A stretch of DNA of 64,000 nt from Apostichopus japonicus (taxonomy: Eukaryota; Echinodermata; Holothuroidea; Aspidochirotida; Stichopodidae). This document shows positions 12,375 to 24,310 of the stretch, in pieces (the first letter of the stretch is position 1; each line of letters starts with the position of its first letter). The notes beneath the pieces are model-generated. The model did not search any database. It was not told where the DNA came from and was given only the letters and a program-made list of their open reading frames with translations. A program made the position numbers and the translations under genes. The DNA is taken from positions 694,501 through 758,500 of the forward strand of contig NC_092576.1 in assembly GCF_037975245.1 (NCBI RefSeq). Reading direction: 5' to 3'.

Positions 12375-12382
12375 TATCTAGC

Positions 12383-13639
12383 TATACAAATTTTACACAA
12401 TACACAAAACACATTCAATCCATTAGCAAAAGTGCTAGATTTAAGGTCAATTTCGCGTTTGTTAATTTAAGTCAAAAATACACTTTCTAATCACTTACAA
12501 TTGTATTTAATGTATTAATTCTTCGGTAAATATCAATTAGGCTATATGCTGAGTCAATTATGGAAGTATAGAAGTCAAGAGAAATATTACATGCTTAATA
12601 TCCACCCCACCCCTCCCCATTTATTCTCTGATTGGATTGAAATGTACTTGCAGAAGAAAAATTTTCATGCCAAATTACTTTAATCTGGTAGAATTGATAC
12701 ACTTTTACCAATCTATGTGCAAAGATGTTCCATACACTATTACTCAATACTTCATAAGATAAATTTGAAGGAGCGGAATAAAGGACCATGCGTTCTGATT
12801 GTAATTGAATGATTCATTCAGGATGTTTCCTAGAAGTTTTCTCTCGTAAAAGAGCGCTTGAACATTAGGCTCGAACTAATTGATACCGATGTACGAGCTG
12901 ACTGCCTACCGTCATTTAACGTCCATGGAATACCTTTAAAAGGCTTAGAGTTCATATTTATCATAGCGTGATTGCTCCCTTGCGTCGAACCATTAAAATT
13001 GATATACAACTGAAATAATCTGCAGCATGTTGACAGTTTAACTGTTTTTTTGCATTTGTATTCCCAAATGAATGAAATATCGGAATATCTTTCCTTCTAC
13101 GAATGTCTCTGACCCACGTTAGGAGAGTTAAAGTGATATTGTTCAATGTTTGAACGTTACTGCATGTACCATTAATTCATGGTACTTGGTAGGCCTATAT
13201 AGGGGATGGTTTATTTCTTTGATTGTTTCTCCGGCTGTAGCTTCATAAGCTTCATTGGGCTATCATGACAGTGCAAGCCTGCTACAAGCCTGCTACAGCC
13301 TTGCTACGGCCTTGCTACAGCCATAGAAAGATGCTGTCGCTTTATGCCATCGTGTTCAAATATCTGCCACATTGCAATTTTTCCCTTTTGATTAGGCTGA
13401 AATTTCGTAAGTGATTTGAGTAAGTTAAAGTGTTATATGCTAACATATCGATGAATTCGGAAGTCATTTAGAGGCTTTTTTAAATTGTAAAAACTTTCCG
13501 ACAGAATTTGGCCATGTATATAGACATTCTGCCATTAATTGGAATGCACTTAAAACGAGTTCTCTCTTTTTCATTCCTTGAGGGTCCAAAGTGCAATTTG
13601 TAATGCTACCGGTTGACACTAAACGCACGATACATAACA
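12383..13639. other. Foldback loop, right part
   Basis: Non-coding. It includes a short run of near-repeats of GCCTGCTACA at about 13275-13325. No ORF with recognisable similarity. Confidence 0.5.
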
Positions 13640-15390
13640 TATGAGATGGACACTCATTTAAGAAGTGATGATGTAGTGGTCATTTAAATTGGTCAAGCAC
13701 ACTTTGGACCTGGCAAGACGTATTATGGTACTCTTCTACACTGTCTTAAAAATCATATGACCCATCGGTTAGGTGGTCCAAGGCGTTCTGGTCTGGATTA
13801 GGGCCCAAAGCTTTTTCGTGGTCCCTTTTCACTCATTAAAGAAGCAATGATTTAGTGGTCATTTAAATTGGTCAAGCACGCTTTGGACCGGGCAAGACGC
13901 ATTATGGTACCCTTCTACAATGTCCTTAGAGTTCATGTTAACCATCGGTTTGGTGGTCCAAAGCGTGCTGCATGGATTAGGGCCCAAAGCTTTTTCGTGG
14001 TCCCGTTACACTCGATGATGAAGTAATGATTTCATGGTCAGTTTAATTGGTCAAGCACGCTTTGGACCGGGCAAGACGCATTATGGTACTCTTCTACAAT
14101 GTCCTTAGAGTTCATGTTAACCATCGGTTTGGTGGTCCAAAGCGTGCTGCATGGATTAGGGCCCAAAGCTTTTTCGTGGTCCCGTTACACTCGATGATGA
14201 AGTAATGATTTAATGGTCAGTTTAATTGGTCAAGCACGCTTTGGACCGGGCAAGACGCATTATGGTACTCTTCTACAATGTCCTTAGAGTTCATGTTAAC
14301 CATCGGTTTGGTGGTCCAAAGCGTGCTGCATGGATTAGGGTCCAAAGCTTTTTCGTGGTCCCGTTACACTCGATGATGAAGTAATGATTTAATGGTCAGT
14401 TTAATTGGTCAAGCACGCTTTGGACCGGGCAAGACGCATTATGGGACTCTATTACAAAGTCCTTAGAGTACATGTTACCCATTGGTTAGGTGGTCCAAAG
14501 CGTGCTGCATGGATTAGGGCCCAAAGCTTTTTCATGGTCCAATTACACTCATTAAAGAAGTAATGATTTAGTGGTCATTTAAATTGGTCAAGCACGCTTT
14601 GGACCGGGCAAGACACATTACGGTACTCTTCTACAATGTCCTTAGAGTACATGTTACCCATTGGTTTGGTGGTCCAAGGCGTGCTGCATGGATTAGGGCC
14701 CAAAGCTTTTTCGTGGTCCCGTTTCACTCATTAAAGAAGTAATGATTTAATGGTCATTTCAATTGGTCAAGCACTCTTTGGACCGGGCAAGACGCATTAT
14801 GGTACTCTTCTACAATGTCCTTAGAGTTAATGTCACCCATTGGTTAGGTGGTCCAAGGCGTGCTGCATGGATTAGGGCCCAAAGCTTTTTCGTGGTCCCG
14901 TTACACTCATTGAAGAAGTAATGATTTAATGGTCATTTAAATTGGTCAAGCACTCTTTGGACCGGGCAAGACGCATTATGTTACCCTTCTACAAGGCCCT
15001 CGGACTTCCCATGACCCATTGGTTGGGCGGTCCAAGGCGTGCTGGATTTGATTAGGGCCCAAATGTTTTTATTTCAGTTCCCGTTACATTTATTTAAAAA
15101 AATGTTGATTTAATGGTCATTTTAATTGGTCAAGCCTTCTTTGGACCGGGCAAGACGCATTATGGTATCCTTCTACAATGTGTTAAGAACTCATATGACC
15201 CATTGGTAAGGTGGTCCAAGGCGTGCTAGTCTTGATTAGGGCCTAAAGTAATTTTTTTACATTAATTTAAGAGCTGATGAAGTACTGGTCATTTTAGTTG
15301 GTCAAAAACTATTTGGACCGGGCAAGATGCATTATGGTACCCTTCTACATAGTTATTAGAGTTCATATGACCCATGGGCCATAGATAAAC
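13640..15390 (-). repeat. Right foldback arm: about 10 x 179-bp tandem array, inverted
   Basis: The reverse-complement marker (GGACCGGGCAAGAC or close variants) recurs about every 180 bp from about 13705 to about 15315. The sequence matches the left array in inverted orientation. Together with the left arm it could form a stem of about 1.8 kb. Confidence 0.93.
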
Positions 15391-15561
15391 CTCTTTCCAC
15401 GACCATATGTTGAACATCTTGTAAGAAAGCTTTTGTCTTGCCAGAGGTGTTACGTCGATACCATTGTCGAATACGTAACTGAATCGGTAGCAGTTACTCA
15501 TTCGCGAATGTCGAACGAGGAACGGGGAATAAGTATCTAACTTCACACCGGTTAGAAACTG

Positions 15562-17590
15562 TATGTGGTCGCAACCAGCGTTACCAGCGACAGTTGACGA
15601 AAAAACGCTAGATTTGCGAAAATAAAACCCTAGAAAACGCTAAATGGTAGTTTCCCTAACATTCGTGTTGTTTGGAGTCAATTTAGCACAGATTCGTAGG
15701 TTGATGGTCACCGATCACAAAATAGATTTTGAATAGTTGATTTGAGTGATAGTCTGACCCAGAAAATTTGAAAAAAATATGGAAATTTTCGGTAGGAAAT
15801 TCCGAAGATTGGGCAAAAATACTCAAAATAAATTTGGATGGGTCTCCAAGTAAGAGTTTTGTCTAAAAAATCTGAAAAGTGGTCAATTTTTGGTAAATTT
15901 AACTAGTTTTAGGCAAAAAACGGTAGAATTACCCAAATTAGAAAAAACGTGCGCTAGAACCCCACAAATGACTAAAAACGCTAGATCTAGTGTAAAAACG
16001 CTAACTCTGGTAACACTGGTCGCAACTCGCAATATGCAGTTCCAATCGACGATATCATGCAATTTCCACTTGGTAAACAAATGACGTCATTTGTTCTCGA
16101 CTTTCCCTGAACGAGTCAATCTAGCCGATTTTTGCGGAATTTATGTTGCTTGATAGGAAGTAAATGAAAGGAATTTATGAAAAAAGATGTCATTGGATGT
16201 TTTGTTCGATGTCTTATGTATCAATTTGTGAATTTTCATCTTAATCAAACTCTTAACTTTCTTGTAACAGACTGCTGAAGAAGGTAATATTTTCGAGAAG
16301 TTTGAGATTTCTACATACCTAATGCACTGCGCAGAACATATACAGTTTGCACTCTTCTGCGCTCCCCCGTGACGTCACTGAATCTATTACGTAATAGTAC
16401 TTTTTACCGATTTCTACCCCTTTGGAGACGGAAAAAAATCATGGGGATGGGTTTTTCTTAATGTAAGAATTGTTAAGTTTAATATTATGTAAAGTCAAGT
16501 CTACGTGTCGCTTGACCTTTAAGAAGTAAGAGAAAATGTCATGATATACGCCACAAATTATTATGCCATTTTTGCATGTTGCATTTCCGACTTATTGATG
16601 TACACGACTACGTCACATCCGCTTGGAGTTAAAAGACGGGAAAATCGGGATTTAATTTACAAAACGTACCTTTGAAATTAGCTTTCAAGGTAATTATAAG
16701 TTTCAAGTTCACAGATCTTTCCAGTGCTGTGGGGTTTGCCTTAGAAAGTATTCTTATGAAGCGCCCTCACATAGAGAGCAACTTCCAATGAGCTTATAAA
16801 TGGATATCACGTGAAAGCATCGGTCTGCCATAATATGCATTCGGAGGTTCAGCTTCCTATAGACCACTTCATTGAGACACCATAATTAATCAGGCTAATC
16901 CTAATGGTAAACCTATAGGGTGTGGGTTAACGCCATAATTGTTTGGAAAATTCTTTTCGAGGTCGTAAACCTTTTCACTTAATGCCGCACATATAAATTT
17001 TAGTTCCAACCAAGATTTTGACTTTCTTAAGACTTTAATATTTTGGACATGCCATTTTTCCTGTGATTCTGTGACGTTATCGCACTCGTTTGGAAGGTGG
17101 GGAAGTTTTCCATAGAAACTATTAGTTCTGAGAGTTTCTTTCGACTTTTGGCCTCAGTTTGAAAATATGGCCAGTTTAGCACTTTTTTTTTAGCCCCCCC
17201 CCCCCCCCACTCTTACGGAATACCCTTGAGAGAACAGGTGTATTGGACTATATATGCTACAAAACATGTGAATTATTGTGTATAGCTGATCATGTGAAGG
17301 TTTATTTAGAAGCACTCCTTCCTTCCGCAAATTGTTCTCATCTGTTATTGGTATATTTCGAATCAGCCTGCTGAACTTTGGTCCGGTGGTTAGCTATTCA
17401 AACATCTTACATCACTGCTCATTTATTAGCCGTGCTGCTGGGGTATTTTTCTTTATTATTCACTTTTCTTAAAGGATAAGAACATCATTTACAAAAGGGC
17501 AATGAGCAGCCTAGTAATGAGCAAATAAGAAACCAGAAAGTCAAAGATTTAGTGATTCCTTGCACATAGGAGAAATTTTGTTAGAGCTTT
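15562..17590. other. Unannotated non-coding region
   Basis: AT-rich spacer with a poly-C run near 17196-17209. Short open frames here, including those at 15883-16084, lack protein-like character. No RNA gene or repeat structure is recognised. Confidence 0.45.
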
Positions 17591-17639
17591 GATTTCAACT
17601 TGAGAGATTTGGATATATCATGTTTGTATGTTATTCACA

Positions 17640-18390
17640 GTTTGGGCTGTATTGACCTTCACCAAAACAATAGGGTTCTTTAATTGATATGGATCATCGA
17701 CATACCAAGTAGGCTACATATCAAAATCTTATTGCTTACTACAAAGATACTGGCCAGAGAGAACCTACAGGAACTCAGCGACTTACGCGAAATGCAGCTC
17801 GTACACCGGTTTCGTTGCGACAGTTTTGTACGGATGCCTGATCCGGACGACGAAATGATATAGGCTTGTGCATCATGATCGTAATGCAGAAACATGTATG
17901 TGAAAACAGTGTGGTCGATGTTGGGTACCGTAGAATGGGTTTTCTGAAAACTACTTCTCTTGACCTCAAAGGAAATTTGACACGCATGAAATTCCACAGC
18001 GATTTTGTTCTCACCAAAGGCAATCTACGTGCTTTGTTTTTACATTAACGCAATTTCACTTTTAGAGTAATTTCTCACAAGATTTTCAGACTTTCACCTC
18101 AGATCTGCTGACCTCACATGACTGTTGACCCGCGTCCAATATAATAGGGATCTCCTACACAATATGGGCCATCTACATACTAAGTATGAAATCCTTCCAA
18201 GTTACCCCTTCCTACAAGATATTGTGTTTACAAGCGGTTTTTTAGTTTGACCTCTGGTGACCTCAAATGACCTTTGACCTCCACCAAAAACAATAGTAAT
18301 CTTTTTCCTAATATGGGTTACCCATATGAAGAGTATGAGTTACATACAAGCTTCAATTGTTGAGATATCGTGTTTACAAGAAAGTGTCTC
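17640..18390 (-). repeat. GGTCA-rich degenerate tandem repeat
   Basis: Units of roughly 130-170 bp contain TGACCTTTGACCTCCACC, then an ATATGGG segment and TGTTTACAAG. They are diverged members of the family also found at 44.0-44.7, 47.6-48.7 and 62.6-64.0 kb. At 18248-18273 three TGACCT half-sites occur with 4-bp spacers. Confidence 0.6.
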
Positions 18391-18445
18391 ATACACACAC
18401 ATACACGCACGCGCACGCGCACATGCACACGCACGCACTAACCCA
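18390..18445. repeat. CA/CG-rich microsatellite
   Basis: An alternating purine-pyrimidine run of ACAC, ACGC and GCGC steps, capable of Z-DNA formation in principle. Confidence 0.85.
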
Positions 18446-18750
18446 CACAATCACCATCGCATTGTTTTCTTCAGTCTTTGGCAAGGAATCAAAAGAGGCC
18501 TCTTTCTGGATATAATGCCCCAGAGAACTACAGCAACTGAAATACAATGACTCAGACTTTTCTATTTTATTCTTTTTATTTCAAACCAAAAATATAGTAT
18601 AAATGTAAAAATACACGAGGTACACAAAATATGAATATATAGGGTAAGAGAAAAGATGTGATAAGGAGCTTGAAATAAACTTGATTGAAATGTACTGTAA
18701 AAGTCATTACAATCCCAGTTACCTATACCACTCCACCCCCTCCGAAGACT

Positions 18751-19011
18751 TAATAATAGAAATAATGATGATAACGATGATAATGACGATAATAATAGTA
18801 ACAACAACAATAATAATAAGAATGATGATGATGATGATAAAGATAACAATAGTAATCATAGTAACAACAACAACTAAAATAATAATAGCAATAAGAATGA
18901 TGAGGATGACAATGACGATAATCATAATAAAAGTAATAATAGTAAAAACAACAACAACAATAATAATAACAACAATATGAATGACGATGAATAATAATCA
19001 TAATAATAAAA
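18751..19011. repeat. Degenerate trinucleotide (AAT/GAT/AAC) microsatellite
   Basis: About 260 bp made almost entirely of ATA, ATG, ACA and AAT triplets, strongly purine-biased with T on one strand. Open frames across it (Ile/Met/Thr- or Val/Ile-rich) are artefacts of the repeat. Confidence 0.9.
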
Positions 19012-20630
19012 GGCATTTATACATTAAGTTGCCCATGGATTGGTGTACATGAAACTCTCGACCTGCCCACCCTCCCCCACCTCACCCCTCCGCTTTTCTT
19101 AATGGATGTGTGCAAGAAACCATGGTTCACTATTTCACTCAACAAATGCTGCAACATGCTTGGACCACAGAAACACTGAGTGCTCCAAACCACCGTACTT
19201 CAGATGTTGTCAGCAACTGTTTCCATCGTCGAGGCATTTCAAGTAACACACCTTGCATTGAATTGGTGCCTTCATGAATAAAATGTAGTAAAATAAACAA
19301 ATAGTTAGGAAGCAATACCATATATTTCAGGAAGTTAAGAAAACAAAATTAACAACTGTTTATAACTTTCTGCAGATCATTTCTCATGTTTTTGCTTTGT
19401 CGTGGCTCTTGCTTCAAGGTGTCCTGGGTATTACAGGGTATTACACAAAGTCATTGCCCACGAAACCATGAGTATGATGCGTTGAATTCAATGAATTTTT
19501 AATTATTTCTAGAAGTTTATGCTCTTACTCATACAGTATGCTATGATGATGCTATGATGGATGGCTAGTTGTCAATTAAAAAGAAGAAATTAAAACAATG
19601 AGATAAACACAATCATTTCACATACTGAGAGGTGCCTTGTACTTACTGCATTGGTCAGGAGAGAAAACCCATAGGTTACCTTCATGTTTAAAGTTAAGTC
19701 TCTATTTTTCCATTTCTTCTTTGTTTTAAATGATTTGCTTGTAACCCTATCAAGAAAATTGTTTCCCAGAAGACATACTGTGTTTATGCTTCTAATTGGC
19801 AACAACTCTCAGTTTTAGTCAGATACACCCACCCCCTCAACCTCCACCCTAAAGTACTACAAAGTTCTGACTGACAGGTGGTGGTTCCCAGTGTCAGCCA
19901 CTATAGAATAACAATTACTTGTCCATACTTTTGGGGGTATTTTGGCACAGAGATTAGTCAAACTTTTGGCTTTAAAGGTACAGTAGTCAGTATAGGTCCC
20001 AAATTATAGCATGCTATAACTGCTAGAAGTTTTCAAAAAGTACTTTCCTGGTCTTTACTATACAAACTGTTCTAAGAAATTGTTAAGGAACACACAAGAT
20101 GACTAAATGTCCCAGTTAGGAAATTTCCTCAAAGTTTGTAATAAAAAAAAGTTTAATAATTTTGACCAAAGGTGACCATATTTGAATATCTAGCATATTT
20201 GGGGCCATTATAGCATACCTTTAAGAGGAACCCCACCTGGAATTAGTGATTTACTTGAAACACTCTCAATGCATATCTACTTTCTTTACCGGGCCTCTGT
20301 ATTGCATAAACATTTTACTCATTAACTTTTTCCTTGCAAGAATATAAAGAAATTCCAAGAGACCTTTACATAGCCACAGGAAGAGTGATACCAATTTATG
20401 TGTTCATTATGCTGTCCCCAATTCCCACCCCACTCACTTCCTCACATATTGTCATTTTGTAATATATTATCAAGAGATAATTGCTATTGCAGTTGAAGTC
20501 TCCTTTTTACTGGACACTGCCTTGATATACCATTCTATATGAAATCAACCTCACCTAGTTTTACAGACACACTCACTATGCACAACATGAACTCAACAGT
20601 ATGTGGATATGAATCCAATTATTCATAAAG
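19012..20630. other. Unannotated region with weak exon-like segments
   Basis: A minus-strand segment around 19140-19280 follows a TTCATGAAG acceptor-like site but has competing frames and cannot be assigned. The rest is AT-rich spacer. Confidence 0.3.
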
Positions 20631-20636
20631 TACCTG

Positions 20637-20737
20637 CACTTTTTGAGGTAATGTTCCTCCATAGGCTTATGTATGCTGTGTCTACCACTTTCCATTTACC
20701 AGTTTCAGTATTAAACACTTCTGGGGTGGTACAGTGC
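20637..20737 (-). CDS. Isolated internal exon of an unknown gene
   Basis: The block is flanked by a pyrimidine-rich acceptor (TTTTTGTCCATTTTAG) and a GTACTT donor. One frame is fully open and protein-like (HCTTPEVFNTETGKWKVV, then DTAYISLWRN). I do not recognise the family. No partner exons could be confidently joined on either side, so it may be an exon of a dispersed gene or of a decayed element. Confidence 0.4.
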
Positions 20738-22235
20738 CCTAAAATGGACAAAAATTAGACAGATAATATGTGAATCAGTGACTAATGCATGTCCTTAATG
20801 GAAAACTGGGGAACACAGAATAGCAAATACTAAGTGGGAGAAATTTGGAGAACATTATACAAAAACATTGTTCATGATAACTTTATCTGGGGTGGTGAGT
20901 TGCAAAGTTAAGCACAAATGGATTACAAGTGAAACTATGGGTTTATTTCCATGCAGTCATCTAATGGTGCTTATGAACACATTGGCTTGACGAGAGGTGC
21001 TCAAAAACATCCATTGTTAGCTCAGCCATGACAACATGCTGTAATATTTGCATAGTTCAACAATTTGCACAACTTCGTAGTTTCTGATGAGAAATGTATG
21101 TCTATGTGTGTAATAACTATTTCTTTTGTTTAAACATATGGGCCTACAGAGCATCCCGGTGGGAAACTGCAGGTCCACTTACTACAGATATTTCCATACA
21201 CATGGCTAACCAGTTTGCTGAGAGCTTTTCTTCTCTATATATAAATATATATATTAGTTATCTGTTCCAGTAGTTCCAAAGTATGAGATGGCACCATCCA
21301 AACATGTTTCCTTTTAACAGTTTTTGTTGTTGTTTAAACTGAAGTTAGCTGCCAAGCTAACAGCTCATTTTGAGTCTTTCATTGGAACACCAGTGGATGG
21401 TCTATAGTGAAGTCATGATTACATTAAAATTACCCCTACCATTCACATTTGCTGTGCAGAGTGATGGGCAATAGAAAGCGAGATTATCACAGAGAAAATT
21501 CCTATGTAGACAATGTGAGGAAATTCAACGAGAGCTCTGCCACTGAAAACTCCTGTAATTCCTTTTGTTACAAGTCTCATGATGGTGCCGAATACTTGAA
21601 CTTCTTTTTGGAAACTGTTTGGCTGTATGATATCTGTTGATGGAATTGAACCACCTGCTGAATGAATTCTGCATCACCAGAACAGATTATATAATGGCCT
21701 AACAAGTTCCAAAAAGAAAGAAATCAATTTGGTCTATGTTTCTAGCACCTGGAATTTAAAAACTGAAGTCCAATTTTGGAGTTGAATGTCAAATCGTCCC
21801 TCAATACAATTGCTACACATAGGGAATGAAACTTTGGAGAACCATCAGCAGGGGCATGAATGTATGAATATGATGAATCAGTCATGGATGTGGAGTAAAT
21901 CTTCACTATATGGAGAATACATTGCATCCCACACAGCCCACAGATTTTGAGAAGACTTCATCAGGGAAAGAATAATCTTGTGCAACCTGTAAACATGTTT
22001 TTTTTTGCCGACAATGTTATTAAAGGCCAATCACAATTTACAACGAATATCATAACATGTACAGGCCTATTGAAGTTCAATGAGTTTACACAGTTGGAGA
22101 CCAAATGTGCATTTCAATATCTCAAACAGACCATTGTTTGTCTTCAAATCTTCCATAGGCCTATTTCTGAAATATCATGGGGAAATAGGAATATTTAATA
22201 TCCTCTTGTTTGAACAAAATTAGGACTGGAGAAGA
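20738..22235. other. Unannotated spacer
   Basis: AT-rich, including an ATATATAAATATATATAT stretch near 21235. Short open frames at 21449-21640 and 21947-22198 have no recognisable features or splice context. Confidence 0.4.
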
Positions 22236-22244
22236 AACATTATA

Positions 22245-22559
22245 CAAAGTGGCTATTCTTACGACTACTAGTAACAATAATTCCCTTTTACGCATGCACG
22301 GTTGCTTTAATGCAGCTATTTTTACGACTAGGAGTACTATTTTTACGACTAGGAGTACTATTTTTACGACTAGGAGTAACAATATTTCCCGGTTAGGGGT
22401 TGGGTTAGGTTAGGGGTAAGGGTTACCGCTACTGCATGCAAAGTTGCTTCTTTTACTTTATGGGGCATGAATTCGCCAATGTCGTAAGAATAGTTAATAA
22501 ATAATTGTTACGACTAGTCGTAAGAATAATTACGACTAGTCGTAAGAATAGCCACGGCC
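22245..22559 (+). mobile_element. Mutator-like MITE with telomere-like core, copy 1
   Basis: The element is 315 bp with terminal inverted repeats sharing GTGGCTATTCTTACGACTA. It is flanked by a perfect 9-bp duplication AACATTATA (22236-22244 and 22560-22568). Direct repeats of TTTTTACGACTAGGAGTACTA follow the left end. The centre has TTAGGG-like DNA (GGTTAGGGGTTGGGTTAGG at about 22391-22410). A 9-bp duplication points to Mutator-like mobilisation; that is inference from duplication length. Non-coding. Confidence 0.87.
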
Positions 22560-22568
22560 AACATTATA

Positions 22569-22946
22569 AAGCCTAGACCAACCTGCCTGGAAGATCCACA
22601 CGAATCTTCAACACGTCCCTCATCATGAATTTCGTTTTCAGATAATTAGGTGCAGATGCTATATTATGAGCTGTAAACGTTAACATAAACTTAAGTGCTA
22701 GGCCTTTGCCTATTTAATTATTAGGGCCTAGCCTACTCCAGTCTCACTCTGTGTGTAACTTGAAGTCATATGGACGACTTAATTGTCAAGTAACGCAATA
22801 ACATTATTCTGTGAAATTCCGACCACTTTTACTTGGTAGTCCTCAACACAGTCAACGGGCACACATGCGTTGCGTTCATATCAAAAATAGGAACTGAAGG
22901 CTTCACTTGTTTGGTTGATAAAGTGACTGTAAGTATAGGCCTTGGC
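22569..22946. other. Spacer between the two inverted MITEs
   Basis: No feature recognised. It contains several AGGCCTA words typical of this genome. Confidence 0.4.
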
Positions 22947-22955
22947 TATTACTAA

Positions 22956-23241
22956 GGCCTTGGCTATTCTTACGACGAGTCATAACAATTATTTATAAAC
23001 TATTCTTACGACAAAGGCAAATTCAAGCGCAGTAAAGTAAATAAAGCAACTGCGCATGTAGTAGGGGTAACCCTAACCCTAAACATAACCCTAAACCTCA
23101 ATCCTAACCCTTACCCTAACCCTAACCGGAAATTATTGTTCCTCCTCGTCGTAAAAATAGTACTCCTGGTCATGAAAATAGCAACTGCGCCTGCGTAGTC
23201 GGGAATTATTCTTACGACTAGTCGTAACAATAGCCACTTTG
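22956..23241 (-). mobile_element. Mutator-like MITE with telomere-like core, copy 2 (inverted)
   Basis: 286 bp, about 400 bp from copy 1 and in the opposite orientation. Ends are GGCCTTGGCTATTCTTACGAC and CAATAGCCACTTTG. It is flanked by a perfect 9-bp duplication TATTACTAA (22947-22955 and 23242-23250). The core at about 23068-23130 is a run of CCCTAA-type hexamers, better preserved than in copy 1. Confidence 0.88.
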
Positions 23242-23281
23242 TATTACTAACGTAATTCCATGTACACCACTGAAACCGGGG

Positions 23282-24071
23282 GCGTGATTTTTTTCCCCGG
23301 ATGGTTGTGGGTAATTACCATAAAAGGAGGCGTGTCTCAATCAGTGCACGTGTGCAGTAGGCCTACTTCAGGAAAGTTTGGTATGACCTATGCACTGTAC
23401 TATTGTTACAAATACATTACTGCTATATAAATACTGTACTGCTATTGTTACAAATACCGTACCATGCTTCGTACATCACACAACAACTTGGATATCGCGT
23501 GCATGCACTGTACTAGCCTAGCTTATATGACTTATTATAAGGCTAGTGCGAATCACACGTACGTCGACTGGATATGGGTATCGTATGGATATGGGCAGGA
23601 ACAAAGACAGGAACAAAGACTGATGATTCTTTGGTACTTGCTTTAAAACGTAAGGAAAGTCCTTATGCAACAAATAACACCGGTCCTCACTCCTCAGGCT
23701 AAAAAGAATTCGAAATGCCCCAAAGCTGACAAAGGCCAACTTTACGGCCAAGTAGTTATTGTAACTAAGCAGATATTGTTAAGTATGTCAAAGATGTAAT
23801 TTCAAACCAAAGATAAGGTTCCTGTAAGTCAGTTTATAGAAAACGTAAGAAATTCCATCACTGGTAACGCGTACGTACACGGCCTAGATGTTTCCAGTGT
23901 TATATCAATTCACGTACGAACAATATGGTAAATATTAATAACCTCTGTTACCACAGGAGCACAATTAGAATGGCGCTATTTACCTTTCCTTTTTGAGGAT
24001 ATCTGCCAGTATAGCGGCACGCCTACTTTATGTTAATTACCCACAACCATCCTGGGAAAAAAAAATCACGC
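23282..24071. mobile_element. 790-bp Mutator-like non-autonomous element
   Basis: Terminal inverted repeats of about 50 bp begin GCGTGATTTTTTT and share GGATGGTTGTGGGTAATTA (23299-23317 and its inverse near 24030-24050). The flanks AAACCGGGG (23273-23281) and AAACCGCGG (24072-24080) agree at 8 of 9 positions, consistent with a 9-bp duplication. The interior is non-coding. Confidence 0.75.
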
Positions 24072-24247
24072 AAACCGCGGTCGGCATAAGGGCGCAGACA
24101 TGTTGTTTATCCAGAAAATGCCTGCGATTGGCTGAAACCCTAAATCTTCTCTGAGATCTATTTTGATTGGTGCTAACATTCTGTGACAACGTCGTAGTGC
24201 GCCGCACAGCGTAATTTTACAGAGTAACACGCATGCGCGAGGGTCTG

Positions 24248-24310
24248 GATACGCCTATATATGATAATTACCCCTAACCCTCCTAGGAAAAAAAATTACG
24301 CACCCCGTAC
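24248..24310 (-). repeat. Solo diverged end of the 790-bp element family
   Basis: Reading on the minus strand, GCGTAATTTTTTTTCCTAGG followed by GGGTTAGGGGTAATTA closely resembles the terminal repeat of the 23282-24071 element. No second end is seen nearby. Confidence 0.6.

Larger units (their letters stand above)
8009..15552. mobile_element. 7.5-kb foldback (Mutator-like) transposon with 9-bp TSD
   Basis: The ends are exact inverted copies (ACCGGTGTGAAG at 8009-8020, CTTCACACCGGT at 15541-15552) and are flanked by a perfect 9-bp duplication TAGAAACTG (8000-8008 and 15553-15561). Each end has a unique outer block of about 150 bp followed by a long tandem array: about 12 units of 179 bp on the left (to about 10260) and about 10 on the right (from about 13640), in inverted orientation. 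The loop (10.3-13.6 kb) has no transposase ORF and contains a nested hAT-like element. Long inverted arms built of tandem repeats plus a 9-bp duplication define foldback elements; comparable elements (TU) are known from sea urchins. The copy is non-autonomous. Confidence 0.92.

Noticed and set aside
17680-18023. Minus-strand ORFs of 82 and 105 codons
   Set aside because: Overlapping competing frames in a decayed GGTCA repeat, with no splice context or recognisable domain.
18562-19016. Ser/Leu-, Ile/Val- and Tyr/His-rich ORFs
   Set aside because: They translate a trinucleotide microsatellite in several frames on both strands.
23068-23130. True telomere or chromosome end
   Set aside because: The CCCTAA run is short, degenerate and lies inside a MITE with exact 9-bp flanks.
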